A stretch of DNA of 64,000 nt from Belliella aquatica (GTDB taxonomy: Bacteria; Bacteroidota; Bacteroidia; Cytophagales; Cyclobacteriaceae). The first letter of the stretch is position 1. Each line of letters begins with the position of its first letter. Below, piece after piece: positions 25,893-35,587 of this stretch. Made by a program: the position numbers and the translations under genes. The stretch covers positions 1 to 64,000 of the forward strand of contig NZ_BMFD01000001.1 in NCBI RefSeq assembly GCF_014637795.1, written 5' to 3'. A model generated the notes under the pieces. The model did not search any database and was not told where the DNA came from. It saw only the letters and a program-made list of their open reading frames with translations.

Positions 25893-26870
25893 ATGCGTCA
25901 AATTAATTTATTTATAATTGCTTTAATATTAATAATCCTGGGATGTGGTGAGTCTAAGAAAGAAATCAATAACGTTGAACTAAGCTTAGAAAATATTTTT
26001 ACTGAGGACTTCCTTAGAAACCCGAGCCAAATGAAAGCTTCAAGTGATGGCAAAATTATAATTATAGATGAATTTGGGATCAATGGGTTTATCAAAGTCT
26101 TGGATCAGGACTGGAAAGTGCTTCATAGCGTGGGTAAACTTGGGGAAGGTCCTGATGAATTCTCAAACTATCCCTCTTTGTCAACCAGCGATGATGGGCA
26201 AGTCTATGTATTTGACGGCTTCAAAAACAAACTATACAGTTTAGATATAAATTCTGGAGCCTTAATTCAAGAGAAATTTCTAGTCCCTGAAAGAGATATT
26301 GTCGAAGAGATAATTTCCATATCAAATACAGATTATGTATTCCAGCTTGGAGATCCTCAAAACCTATTTACTAAAATATCAAGAGAAACTAGTGGTTCAA
26401 AAGTATCTTTTCCCCTATCGATCAAAAATTCACACTTCCAAAGTCAAGACAATACTAAAAAACTAACTTTCTCCTCAAATTATTTGACAAAGAAGCCAAA
26501 TGAAGAGTTGTATGCCTCGGCCTTTAACTATTATGATGAATTGCTCATAACAGATGGAAAAGAAATCAAATATCATGAAACGCTTTTTGGCAATTTGTTA
26601 TATGATTCCAACCAGACTAATATAGCTTTTACGGCAATTGCCAGTACTAATCAAAACATCTATGCCATTTATTATGGGAAAAATGTCACGGAATTAGAAA
26701 ATCCTAGTCAATGTAACTTGTTGGTTTTTGATTGGAAGGGAAAGTTAAAAGAAAACATAGCATTAGATCATCCCTTGAATTTCATCACTGTGGATCAGAA
26801 AAATAAGATTCTTTATGGGCTTAATCCTATGAATGAAGATAACCCGATCTACAAGCTGAAATTGGAATAA
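25893..26870 (+). CDS. Second 6-bladed beta-propeller lipoprotein
   Basis: The 325-residue product is read from the ATG at 25893, where MRQINLF leads into a lipobox (IILGC). An upstream Met at 25857 would place charged residues before the signal and is less likely. The body has propeller-type repeats, including KVLHSVGKLGEGPDEF (the G-GPGE-like loop of 6-bladed/BF3164 families) and a terminal CNLLVFDWKGKLKENIALDHPLNFITVDQKNKILYGL blade. It forms a tandem pair with the preceding lipoprotein. The paired arrangement suggests binding of the same peptide or each other (inference). Confidence 0.83.
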   Translation: MRQINLFIIALILIILGCGESKKEINNVELSLENIFTEDFLRNPSQMKASSDGKIIIIDEFGINGFIKVLDQDWKVLHSVGKLGEGPDEFSNYPSLSTSDDGQVYVFDGFKNKLYSLDINSGALIQEKFLVPERDIVEEIISISNTDYVFQLGDPQNLFTKISRETSGSKVSFPLSIKNSHFQSQDNTKKLTFSSNYLTKKPNEELYASAFNYYDELLITDGKEIKYHETLFGNLLYDSNQTNIAFTAIASTNQNIYAIYYGKNVTELENPSQCNLLVFDWKGKLKENIALDHPLNFITVDQKNKILYGLNPMNEDNPIYKLKLE

Positions 26871-26966
26871 AAAAAGTTTATCTTTTTTTACCAATCTCAA
26901 AATTTATTGAATCGAGAGTGGTCTAAATCTGTGTCCATCTGCGTCCATCTGTGGTAAAATCCAACC

Positions 26967-29060
26967 CTAACTGATCCTACTCCAATTGATCTCGTGCTTC
27001 TTTTGAGCACGGATTTGTCTTAGGACTAACGCATTTTCAGGTTGGGAAAGATCAGGGTCGGATTGGAGGAGTTCTTGGGCGGCATCTCTGGCCAAGGTCA
27101 ATATCGGTGCATCCTTACTCAAGTCAGCGATCAATAAATCAGCGACACCACTTTGCTGTGTGCCCATCAAATCACCCGGGCCTCTAAGCTTTAAGTCCAC
27201 ATCGGCGATCTCGAAGCCATTGTTTGTCCTGACCATTGTATCAAGGCGAACTCGGCTATCTTTGGAGAGTTCGTATTTACTCATCAGAATACAATAAGAC
27301 TGATCTGCACCTCTACCAACTCTACCTCTCAACTGATGCAGCTGCGAAAGCCCGAATCGTTCCGCATTTTCTACGACCATCACGGAAGCATTGGGCACAT
27401 TCACACCTACTTCGATCACAGTGGTGGCAACCATGATTTTGGTTTCTCCTTTGACAAAGCGCTGCATTTCGAAGTCTTTGTCAGCGGCTTTCATATTACC
27501 ATGCACGATGCTGATCGGATACTCAGGAAATGCCCGACAGATACTTTCATAGCCATCCATCAGATTCTTTAGATCCAATGTTTCAGATTCCTCAATCAAA
27601 GGATAGACCAGATAAACCTGTCTTCCCAATTCGATCTGCTTTCGCATAAAACCAAAAACTTTCAGCCTATCCTTGTCATACCTGTGCACTGTTTGGATTG
27701 GCTTTCTCCCCAAGGGCATTTCATCGATCACTGAGATATCCAAGTCTCCATATAAAGTCATCGCTAAAGTCCGCGGAATCGGCGTAGCTGTCATTACCAA
27801 AACATGGGGCAGAAACCTTTCATTCTTAGCCCAAAGTTTCGCCCGCTGCGCAACTCCAAAGCGATGCTGCTCATCAACTATGGCCAATCCTAGGTTTTTG
27901 AATTGGACGATATCTTCTAATAAGGCATGGGTTCCGATGAGGATATGTAGGTCTCCTGAAAGCAACGTTTCGTGGATTACTTTTCGGGCAGATTTCTTAA
28001 CAGATCCCGTCAGCAAGGCAATATTCAAGCCCATCAAATCGGCATATTCTTTCAGCCCTTCATAATGCTGATTGGCCAAAATCTCCGTCGGTGCCATCAA
28101 GCAAGCTTGCGCGCCCGAACTGATTGCAATTAATATACAGATAAAAGCCACCATGGTCTTGCCACTTCCTACATCTCCTTGAATAAGTCGGTTCATTTGC
28201 TTACCAGATTTCATATCTGCAAAGGATTCCCTCACTACCCGCTTTTGCGCCTCAGTGAGCTCAAAAGGCAGGTGCTCTTTGTAAAATTTGGTGAGCAACT
28301 CTGTTTGATTGAGGATTTGTCCTTGAGATTTTTCGGTACGAGTGAGCTTCAATTTGAGCAACCTCAACTGCACAAAGAAAAACTCTTCGAATTTCAATCT
28401 ATATCTGGCTCTTTTGAGAATTTCAGGGTTTTCCGGAAAATGGATTTGCTTAAGCGCTTCCTTTTTAGGAATCAGATTGAAACGCTGCAAAACATTCTCG
28501 GGCATCGTTTCCTGAATCTGTGGATAGGCAGTGGCAACAAGTCCTTCCATGATTCTAGAGATACCTTTGGAATCAAGAAATCTAGCACGGAGCTTTTCGG
28601 TAGTTGGATAGACAGGCTGAAAGAAATTGCGCTCTTCCTGAGCCGTGGTGAGCACATCCATTTCGGGATGAGCAATGCTGAATTTTCGGCCATATTTTGC
28701 TGGTTTGCCGAAAAACACAAAGACAGCACCAATAACTAGCTTTTTGACTACCCACTGAATCCCTTTGAACCAAGTGAGTTCCATCTCACCCGTCTCATCA
28801 AAAATATGGGCTACCAGTCTTTTTTTCCTACCATCACCAATAGTCTCTACGCTACGAATTCTCGCGATAACTTGGACATGATCAAGATCTTCATGGAGGT
28901 CTTTGATTTTGAAAAATTTAGTCCGGTCTTCATAGCGAAAAGGGTAATGCTGTATCAGCTCACCAAAAGTGAAAATATTCAATTCCTTATTGAAAAGGGC
29001 AGCTTTCTGCGGCCCCATTCCCTTCAGAAATTCAATTTTGGTATCAAAGAATCCAGACAA
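26967..29060 (-). CDS. recG: ATP-dependent DNA helicase RecG
   Basis: The 697-residue helicase reverses stalled replication forks and migrates branched DNA. The N-terminal wedge/OB domain covers about residues 55-150. Then come Walker A GDVGSGKT (about 293-300), the DEQH box (VDEQHRFGVAQR), motif III (MTATPIPRTLAMT) and the C-terminal helicase lobe with QLRGRVGRG. The TRG region near the end (LRGPGDLMGTQQSG) is diagnostic for RecG. It is full length and stands alone. Confidence 0.97.
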   Translation of the reverse strand: MSGFFDTKIEFLKGMGPQKAALFNKELNIFTFGELIQHYPFRYEDRTKFFKIKDLHEDLDHVQVIARIRSVETIGDGRKKRLVAHIFDETGEMELTWFKGIQWVVKKLVIGAVFVFFGKPAKYGRKFSIAHPEMDVLTTAQEERNFFQPVYPTTEKLRARFLDSKGISRIMEGLVATAYPQIQETMPENVLQRFNLIPKKEALKQIHFPENPEILKRARYRLKFEEFFFVQLRLLKLKLTRTEKSQGQILNQTELLTKFYKEHLPFELTEAQKRVVRESFADMKSGKQMNRLIQGDVGSGKTMVAFICILIAISSGAQACLMAPTEILANQHYEGLKEYADLMGLNIALLTGSVKKSARKVIHETLLSGDLHILIGTHALLEDIVQFKNLGLAIVDEQHRFGVAQRAKLWAKNERFLPHVLVMTATPIPRTLAMTLYGDLDISVIDEMPLGRKPIQTVHRYDKDRLKVFGFMRKQIELGRQVYLVYPLIEESETLDLKNLMDGYESICRAFPEYPISIVHGNMKAADKDFEMQRFVKGETKIMVATTVIEVGVNVPNASVMVVENAERFGLSQLHQLRGRVGRGADQSYCILMSKYELSKDSRVRLDTMVRTNNGFEIADVDLKLRGPGDLMGTQQSGVADLLIADLSKDAPILTLARDAAQELLQSDPDLSQPENALVLRQIRAQKKHEINWSRIS

Positions 29061-29296
29061 TGGTAAATAGCTTTTGGTTAAAAGTTACAAATTAAATCAT
29101 ATGATTTTAAAAAGCTAAATCGCCATCAAATACAACCGATTAATTGACTAAAAATATGATATTATAATCAATTTCAACCAATAGTAAAATTCCAAGTTTA
29201 TTATTGATTATTCATAAAAAAGAAAAAAAATTCTTTTGTAGCTTGCCTCGAAATTACCTTAAGACAGTTTTTAAGGAATTATTAATGTCCATTAAG

Positions 29297-30016
29297 ATGA
29301 AGAAAATTATTTTTATTTTGAGCCTTATCATTTGGCTTGGAATGACCCCTTTAGTGAGCAATTCTCAAACGGAAGGTAAAAAACCAAAAGAACTCTACGC
29401 CGAAAACATCCAAAATTCCCTTGAAGTATTCAATGGAGGGGAATACATAGAATTCCCAAGTTACTTTGAAGGGCATTCTTTCTTTCAGACTAAGGCTTTC
29501 CTGTATGCTGATATAGTTTATAATGGGCTTATTTACTCAGAAATCCCACTGCTCTATGACCTTGTAAGTCATAAATTGGTTACTTTTAACCCTATTCATG
29601 CGGCCAAAGTTTCTATACAAACGAATCGTGTCAGCCAATTTACTTTTTATTCAGATTTAGGAAATTTCAGTTTCGTAAGAGGTGATTTGATCTCGAAAGA
29701 TGCTGCATACAGCGAAAAATTTTTAGAAGAGATAATCGATGGAGATGTGAGTCTGTACTGTCTACATGAAAAAAGAATAAAAAAACGGGTGGAAGACCTC
29801 GATAGAACAATGACTTTCGAAAAATCAGAAAACTACCTGATTAAGCACAACAATGAACTTTTCCCTTTAAAAGGGAAAAACAGTATTTTTAAAATTTTGC
29901 CAATTGATAAAAAGCGGGCTAAAGAAAGTTTGAAACTAAAAGGGGTTAAATATAAAGTTGATCCTAAAATTTATTTTTCGGATGTGGTGCTAACTTTTAA
30001 CAATACTCAACTATGA
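29297..30016 (+). CDS. Secreted protein of unknown function leading a TonB receptor operon
   Basis: The 239-residue product is read from ATG 29297, which starts a clean signal peptide (MKKIIF, ending SNSQ). An in-frame ATG at 29285 is also possible, while the longer open frame from 29204 is not plausible. The mature part looks mixed alpha/beta with GGEYIEFPSYFEGHSFF near the start and many Lys near the end. I recognise no family. Its stop overlaps the ATG of the STN-domain receptor gene, so it is translationally linked to it. Confidence 0.65.
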   Translation: MKKIIFILSLIIWLGMTPLVSNSQTEGKKPKELYAENIQNSLEVFNGGEYIEFPSYFEGHSFFQTKAFLYADIVYNGLIYSEIPLLYDLVSHKLVTFNPIHAAKVSIQTNRVSQFTFYSDLGNFSFVRGDLISKDAAYSEKFLEEIIDGDVSLYCLHEKRIKKRVEDLDRTMTFEKSENYLIKHNNELFPLKGKNSIFKILPIDKKRAKESLKLKGVKYKVDPKIYFSDVVLTFNNTQL

Positions 30017-32754
30017 AAAAAACGCTACTCATAATTTACAGTTTTTTTCTTATCCAGCTCAGTTTCGCTCAGGGTACTAGTCAAGAAAATCTAATTTCTG
30101 GTAACTTCATTGGGAAAAGCTTTGATGAATTTGCGGAAATTGTGGAACGTGATACTCCCTATAAATTTTATTTTTCTACTGATGAACTCAATCAAATTAA
30201 AGTCAATCTTTCATTAGATAAAAGTGCTTTACGGGAGGTCCTCTACACTCTATTTGAAGGGACTGAATTAAAGTTTACCATTGATGATCAAAATAGGGTC
30301 TTCATTACAGTTGGTAAAGCACTAAATTTAAGACTTAGTCCTACATACTTCCTTGAGTCAAGTCAGAATTCGGAGGAGCAGGGACTTTCCCTTTCCGATG
30401 GAGATAGAACTTTCTCTAGGAATAAACTCTACGTCATCGGCAATCCTGAGGAACAAGGAAATACAGCGACGCTATCGGGCAAGGTAGTGGGATATGATAC
30501 AGGAAATCCAGTTCCTGGAGCTGTGATCTACGAACAAAATAAGATAGTCAGTGCGGTGACCAATGTGTCGGGAGAATATAATATTACACTTCCTAAAGGC
30601 CGATATACTATTTTTATTCAAAATTTGGGTGGTTTTGTCGAACAAAGACAAATTCAATTGAATGGCTCGGGAAGTTTAGATTTATTTATCGAAGAAAATA
30701 TCATCAGCTTGGATGAATTCGTGTTGAATTCTGAACGAAATCTGAACATTTCCAGACCAGAAATGGGACTTCAAAAGCTAGATATTTCTACCATCAAAAA
30801 GATCCCTGCCATTCTGGGTGAAGTAGATGTAATTCGTGGCGTGCTTTCATTACCGGGGGTTCAGACTGTAGGGGAAGCGAGTGTTGGATTCAATGTAAGA
30901 GGTGGTGCTGCAGATCAAAATTTAATTTTATACAATAACTCCACTATTTACAATCCATCACATTTATTCGGATTATTTTCAGCATTCAATCCAGATTTGA
31001 TTAGTTCTGTAGATTTATATAAAGCTGGTGTTCCTGCCCAATATGGAGGCAGACTCTCTTCAGTTTTAAATGTAAACGGATCTTATGGCAATACAGACAA
31101 AATAAAAGTCAACGGAGGAATAGGCTTGCTTACGGGAAGAATCAGTGTCGATGGACCGATTGGCGAAAAAACCACTTTTGCTACGGGCCTAAGATCAACT
31201 TATTCGGATTGGCTATTAAATTTTTTGGAGGATAATACAGAATTCAGCGATGGACGTGCAAACTTCTATGACTTCAATTTCAACATCGCTCACAAACTCA
31301 ACGAGAAAAACACTTTTAAATTCAATACCTATTTAAGTAATGACAGTTTCAGGTTTGACCAAGACACCTTATTCAACTATGAAAACCTCAATTACAATGC
31401 TTCATGGACACGTTATTTTTCAGACAAATTCGAAGCAGATCTGATTGTAGGTCAAGATCAATATACTTTCGGGATCGAAGGACGAGACAATCCATCAAAT
31501 GCTTATGATTTAGGGTATCGTATTAAGCAGCAATTTGTAAAACTTGACTTCAAATATGCTTTAGATGAAAAGCAAAGCTTGTCATTTGGACTAAGTAGTA
31601 TGAAATATAATCTTCAAGCAGGCAAATTGGATCCGAGTGGGAATGAATCAATGGTAATTCCAGAATCAGTTAATCCAGAAACGGCTTTGGAGTCTGCAAT
31701 TTACTTTTCGGACGAGATCGAATTGAATGATAAATTCACTTTTAACTTAGGTGGACGGTATGTGCTTTACAATTATCTTGGTTCAAATACAGCTCGATAT
31801 TACCAGGAAGGAGTTTCACCATCAGAAAACACCCTGCTAAGAGAAGAAACTTTCTCTGAAGGAGAAGTGATCCAAACGCATCATGGAGCAGAATTCAGAG
31901 TTGGCGCAAGATATCTACTCAACAATACATCTTCCATCAAAGTAGGTTATAACACAAATAGACAGTTTATCCATTTGCTAACAAACAATGCTGCTATAGC
32001 TCCTACAGATACTTGGAAACTCAGTGATAATAACATCAAACCACAGTGGGGAGATCAGCTTTCATTAGGCTTCTACAAGAATCTGAAAGCTGATACTTAC
32101 GAGTTCTCTGCCGAAGTCTATCATAGAACTATGAGAAATCTATTGGATTACAGATCGGGTGCTACACTTATTCTCAACTCAGAGGTAGAACAGGACATTC
32201 TTAATTCCGATGGAAGGTCTTATGGGATAGAGTTGATGATGAAAAAAAATACAGGTAGACTCAATGGGTGGATTAGTTATTTCTATGCTAGATCCTTACT
32301 AAGAACTTCAGAAAATGAAACTGCAGAGAAAATAAATGGTGGAAATTGGTACAGAAACAATTTTGATCAACCTCACAATGCTACCCTTATCGGGAATTAC
32401 GAAATCACAAAGAGACTAAGCACCTCGGTGAACTTCAACTATAGCACAGGAAGACCAATAACACTTCCAGTCGCAAAATTTGAATACAGTGGTTCAGAAA
32501 GGATTTTCTTCTCTGATAGGAATGCTTACAGAATCCCTGATTATTTCAGAATGGATATTTCCTTCAATATAGAAGGAAATCATAAAGTGAAAAAACTAGC
32601 TCATTCATCTTGGTCACTTGGCGTATACAATTTATTAGGTAGGCAAAACCCATACTCTGTTTTCTTCACCCCAGTAAATGGGACATTACAGGGATATCAG
32701 CTTTCAATATTTGCTAGACCGATTCCATTTATTACCTATAATTTCAAAATCTGA
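30013..32754 (+). CDS. TonB-dependent receptor with N-terminal STN domain
   Basis: The 913-residue receptor has a signal peptide (about 1-19). A secretin/TonB short N-terminal (STN) domain follows (about 32-105, with LSLDKSALREVLYTLFEGTE), which in related receptors contacts periplasmic regulators. Next come a carboxypeptidase-regulatory-like domain (about 153-220), a plug (about 255-360, with GFNVRGGAADQNLILYNN) and a barrel. No FecR/ECF-sigma gene is adjacent. It overlaps genes on both sides (ATGA with the previous, TGATG with the next), showing tight co-expression. Confidence 0.94.
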   Translation: MKKTLLIIYSFFLIQLSFAQGTSQENLISGNFIGKSFDEFAEIVERDTPYKFYFSTDELNQIKVNLSLDKSALREVLYTLFEGTELKFTIDDQNRVFITVGKALNLRLSPTYFLESSQNSEEQGLSLSDGDRTFSRNKLYVIGNPEEQGNTATLSGKVVGYDTGNPVPGAVIYEQNKIVSAVTNVSGEYNITLPKGRYTIFIQNLGGFVEQRQIQLNGSGSLDLFIEENIISLDEFVLNSERNLNISRPEMGLQKLDISTIKKIPAILGEVDVIRGVLSLPGVQTVGEASVGFNVRGGAADQNLILYNNSTIYNPSHLFGLFSAFNPDLISSVDLYKAGVPAQYGGRLSSVLNVNGSYGNTDKIKVNGGIGLLTGRISVDGPIGEKTTFATGLRSTYSDWLLNFLEDNTEFSDGRANFYDFNFNIAHKLNEKNTFKFNTYLSNDSFRFDQDTLFNYENLNYNASWTRYFSDKFEADLIVGQDQYTFGIEGRDNPSNAYDLGYRIKQQFVKLDFKYALDEKQSLSFGLSSMKYNLQAGKLDPSGNESMVIPESVNPETALESAIYFSDEIELNDKFTFNLGGRYVLYNYLGSNTARYYQEGVSPSENTLLREETFSEGEVIQTHHGAEFRVGARYLLNNTSSIKVGYNTNRQFIHLLTNNAAIAPTDTWKLSDNNIKPQWGDQLSLGFYKNLKADTYEFSAEVYHRTMRNLLDYRSGATLILNSEVEQDILNSDGRSYGIELMMKKNTGRLNGWISYFYARSLLRTSENETAEKINGGNWYRNNFDQPHNATLIGNYEITKRLSTSVNFNYSTGRPITLPVAKFEYSGSERIFFSDRNAYRIPDYFRMDISFNIEGNHKVKKLAHSSWSLGVYNLLGRQNPYSVFFTPVNGTLQGYQLSIFARPIPFITYNFKI

Positions 32755-33917
32755 TGATACGAAAATTAGAAAAATATAAATTCTTTAGTCTGATAGTTGC
32801 GCTAACACTTCTAGTAGGCTGTCGCGAAGAGTTCAATCCAAATATCGCCCCCACAGACACAAACCTTTTGGTGGTCGAAGGCTACATTTCTACAAATAGC
32901 CAAAAATCAACCATCAATTTGAGTAGAACAAGTTCTCTTGTTGAGTCTTTTCTCCCAGTGGAAACAGGTGCAATTGTTATTTTGAATGGAGAAAATTCAG
33001 GTACATGGAATTTTATAGAGGAAATCCCTGGGCAGTATACCTTAACAGCCGATTTACCCATGAATCAGGCTTACAGACTCTCTATACAACTCAGAAATAA
33101 CGAGGGCTATATTTCTGATTTGATGCAGCCAATTGTTAGTCCAGAAATCAGTAAACTCAAATATGTTAAGAATGATTCGGGAGTCAGTGTCCAGGTGGAT
33201 CTTCAAGGGAACGAGGAGGCAACCTTTTTTTTATGGCAGTATGAAGAGGATTGGATATTTCGATCCGCGATTGGAACAAATTATATTTACAACCGAGCGA
33301 CTGGAGAAATTGAAGAAACAACTCCTGAAACAACCATATCAAGATGTTTTGCTAACAATAAAGTTCAGCGAATTTCTATTGAAAACTCTGGTAGATTCAA
33401 TAATTTCAATATTTCCGATAAAGAGATTACCCTCATTCCAAACCTCTCAGAAAAGCTCGCTGTTCGATATAGCATTCTTGTAAAACAAGTGGCTATTGGT
33501 AGAGAAGCCTTTGACTTTTGGGAAATAATGAGAAAAAATTCTGAAGATATTGGCGGTATATTCAGTCCCTTACCTTCTTTGATCGGAGGAAACATCTCAA
33601 AAGTAGGCTCTGAAAATGAAAAAGCCATTGGTTACGTGAGCATGGGAGTAATCTCTGAAAGCAGAATGTACATCAATAATCAAGATGTTTCTCCGTGGCA
33701 AGTTTTCATTCCTGAATATGAGGGATGTACTGCTAGACTTGATACTATTAGACCTAACAGATATGCGGAAGTATTTGGCCAAGGTAACTTGATGCCAGTG
33801 AACCCAATCTTCAATGATGTCAACATACTTCCTGTAGCTTTCAGATCAGCTCCTGCGTTTTGTGTGGATTGCACATTGAGAGGAACGAAAGCGGAGCCTA
33901 GTTTTTGGGAAAATTAA
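32754..33917 (+). CDS. DUF4249-family lipoprotein
   Basis: The 387-residue protein has a lipobox at LVGC (about Cys23). The pattern of FNPNIAPTDTNLLVVEGYIS at the mature N-terminus and an extended beta-rich body fit DUF4249, outer-membrane-linked lipoproteins that accompany TonB receptors in Bacteroidota. Its start overlaps the receptor stop. It may act as a substrate-binding lid or partner like SusD, but no ligand is known. A decayed relative seems to lie at 7326-7730. Confidence 0.85.
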   Translation: MIRKLEKYKFFSLIVALTLLVGCREEFNPNIAPTDTNLLVVEGYISTNSQKSTINLSRTSSLVESFLPVETGAIVILNGENSGTWNFIEEIPGQYTLTADLPMNQAYRLSIQLRNNEGYISDLMQPIVSPEISKLKYVKNDSGVSVQVDLQGNEEATFFLWQYEEDWIFRSAIGTNYIYNRATGEIEETTPETTISRCFANNKVQRISIENSGRFNNFNISDKEITLIPNLSEKLAVRYSILVKQVAIGREAFDFWEIMRKNSEDIGGIFSPLPSLIGGNISKVGSENEKAIGYVSMGVISESRMYINNQDVSPWQVFIPEYEGCTARLDTIRPNRYAEVFGQGNLMPVNPIFNDVNILPVAFRSAPAFCVDCTLRGTKAEPSFWEN

Positions 33918-33929
33918 ATCAGCCAAATT

Positions 33930-35522
33930 ATGAATAAGATTATTTTGAGCCTTGCCTTTTCTCTAATACTTCCACTGCTTCTTTTCGGACAGCAGACTGC
34001 TTGGGAAGAATCTATACATGTGCATCTTTCTAAAAACATTGCTTTAGCTGGTGAGCCAGTTTGGATATCCATTCATGTAAAATCTTCTGAAAAAACATTT
34101 TTGCCCAGTATTGCATATGTGGAAGTGATCAATAGATATGGGCAATCAGTTTCGCAACTTCTAGTACCACTGAAAGACGGTCAGGGAAGCGCCAACTTAA
34201 AACTCCCTACCAATATTAATTCGGATAATTATCTTCTAAGAAGCTATACTAGAAGCAGTGCATACACTGGAAAAGATGGGATATACAGTCAGTTCATAAC
34301 AATCATCAACCCTGAAAAACCCGCCCCCAAAACAACATCTTTGGTTGATTTAAAGACATTTACCTATCAAGAGAATATGACAGCCTCTTTGACAGATAAA
34401 AAGAACATCTCGAAAAAGGATCAACTCACTCTAAATATTCCTCAAGATGGAATTATTTCCGTTTCTCTTGACAATCCTTTCTTAGAACAAAGCTACCAAG
34501 GAAAACTAAAAAATAATATCTATCAAGCATTGAAGGTGAATAATATTATTCCTGAACCTTATGGTCATGTTGTACACGCAAAAGTAAAAAATGTAAACAG
34601 CAACCAGTCCTACTATCTCTCTGCCCATGGGAGACAAAATTATTTCAACATCGCAGCTCCCAATTCAGACGGAGATATATATTTTGAGTTAGCTGCTTTT
34701 CAGGAATTCAATTACCTATTGGCACAAAAAGAAAACGAGGGATCAGCAATGGATTTTGAATTGATATCACCATTTCATCCCTTAGAATTTATAGAAGGTT
34801 TTCAAATCCCCGAACTCAAACTCCGAGAAGAGGATAAAACATTTTTGACGAATTTGATTCTAGCAGGACAAGTAGAGGAATACTATTACAAAGCTGAACT
34901 TCTGGAAAGAGAATTGGTCAATACAGAAATAAGTCCGGATAAAACTTATTCACTTGATGACTACAATCGTTTTGAAAGTATAGAAACAACGCTCAAAGAA
35001 TATGTTCCTGAAGTATATGTCAGAAAAAACAATAAAAGTACGCTTTTCAAAGTAATGAATTCCCAAACAGGAGTCGTCTTCCAGCAGAATCCACTTTTAC
35101 TTATTGACAATATGCCGATTTTAGATGCAGATGCATTTGCAGCTTTTGATCCAAAGGGGATAGAAAAAATTGATCTGATTTCAAGAACTTTTTATTACAA
35201 CAATCAGATTTTTGAAGGAGTAATCAGTCTTACCTCGAAACTAGGGGATTTTGGCGGGTTCGAACTTCCCAAAGATGCCCTTTATCTAGACTACTACAAA
35301 TTTGCTCCAAATCAAATTTTGAAAGACTTTCATATCAATCCAAATAGAGAAGAGGAGAGATTCCCTGACTTCCGTAACCTCCTATATTGGAATGATCAAG
35401 CAGAAAGTGGCAAAGATGTGATTTTTCCTTCTGAGCTTTCAGGAACCTATATTATCAAGCATAGCTTCTATGATGGGAAAAATTGGAAAACTCAAGTAGA
35501 TAAAGTTGAAGTTGTAAATTAA
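33930..35522 (+). CDS. Secreted MG2/plug-like protein of the receptor operon
   Basis: The 530-residue protein has a signal peptide (about 1-20, ending LFGQ). Residues about 28-125 resemble a macroglobulin MG2-type domain (IHVHLSKNIALAGEPVWISIHVK). Residues about 385-440 resemble a TonB plug-like segment (NPLLLIDNMPILDADAFAAF...GIEKIDLIS), but no barrel follows. Such proteins occur with receptor plus DUF4249 genes. It starts 12 bp after the DUF4249 stop, completing a four-gene unit. A role in surface assembly or substrate handling is inferred only from the neighbourhood. Confidence 0.75.
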   Translation: MNKIILSLAFSLILPLLLFGQQTAWEESIHVHLSKNIALAGEPVWISIHVKSSEKTFLPSIAYVEVINRYGQSVSQLLVPLKDGQGSANLKLPTNINSDNYLLRSYTRSSAYTGKDGIYSQFITIINPEKPAPKTTSLVDLKTFTYQENMTASLTDKKNISKKDQLTLNIPQDGIISVSLDNPFLEQSYQGKLKNNIYQALKVNNIIPEPYGHVVHAKVKNVNSNQSYYLSAHGRQNYFNIAAPNSDGDIYFELAAFQEFNYLLAQKENEGSAMDFELISPFHPLEFIEGFQIPELKLREEDKTFLTNLILAGQVEEYYYKAELLERELVNTEISPDKTYSLDDYNRFESIETTLKEYVPEVYVRKNNKSTLFKVMNSQTGVVFQQNPLLLIDNMPILDADAFAAFDPKGIEKIDLISRTFYYNNQIFEGVISLTSKLGDFGGFELPKDALYLDYYKFAPNQILKDFHINPNREEERFPDFRNLLYWNDQAESGKDVIFPSELSGTYIIKHSFYDGKNWKTQVDKVEVVN

Positions 35523-35545
35523 AAACCACCTAATAATCATTAAAA

Positions 35546-35587
35546 ACAAAAAGGCAGACTTTGATAAATCTGCCTTTTTGTTTTTAC
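35546..35587. terminator. Bidirectional terminator between convergent operons
   Basis: The stem AAAGGCAGA/TCTGCCTTT with a short loop is flanked by A-run and T-run (AACAAAAAGG / CCTTTTTGTTTTT), so it can stop transcription both ways between the receptor operon and the S1/P1 nuclease gene. Confidence 0.9.

Noticed and set aside
28179-28739. 186-codon open frame opposite recG
   Set aside because: It is antisense to conserved RecG motifs and its composition reflects the RecG codons.
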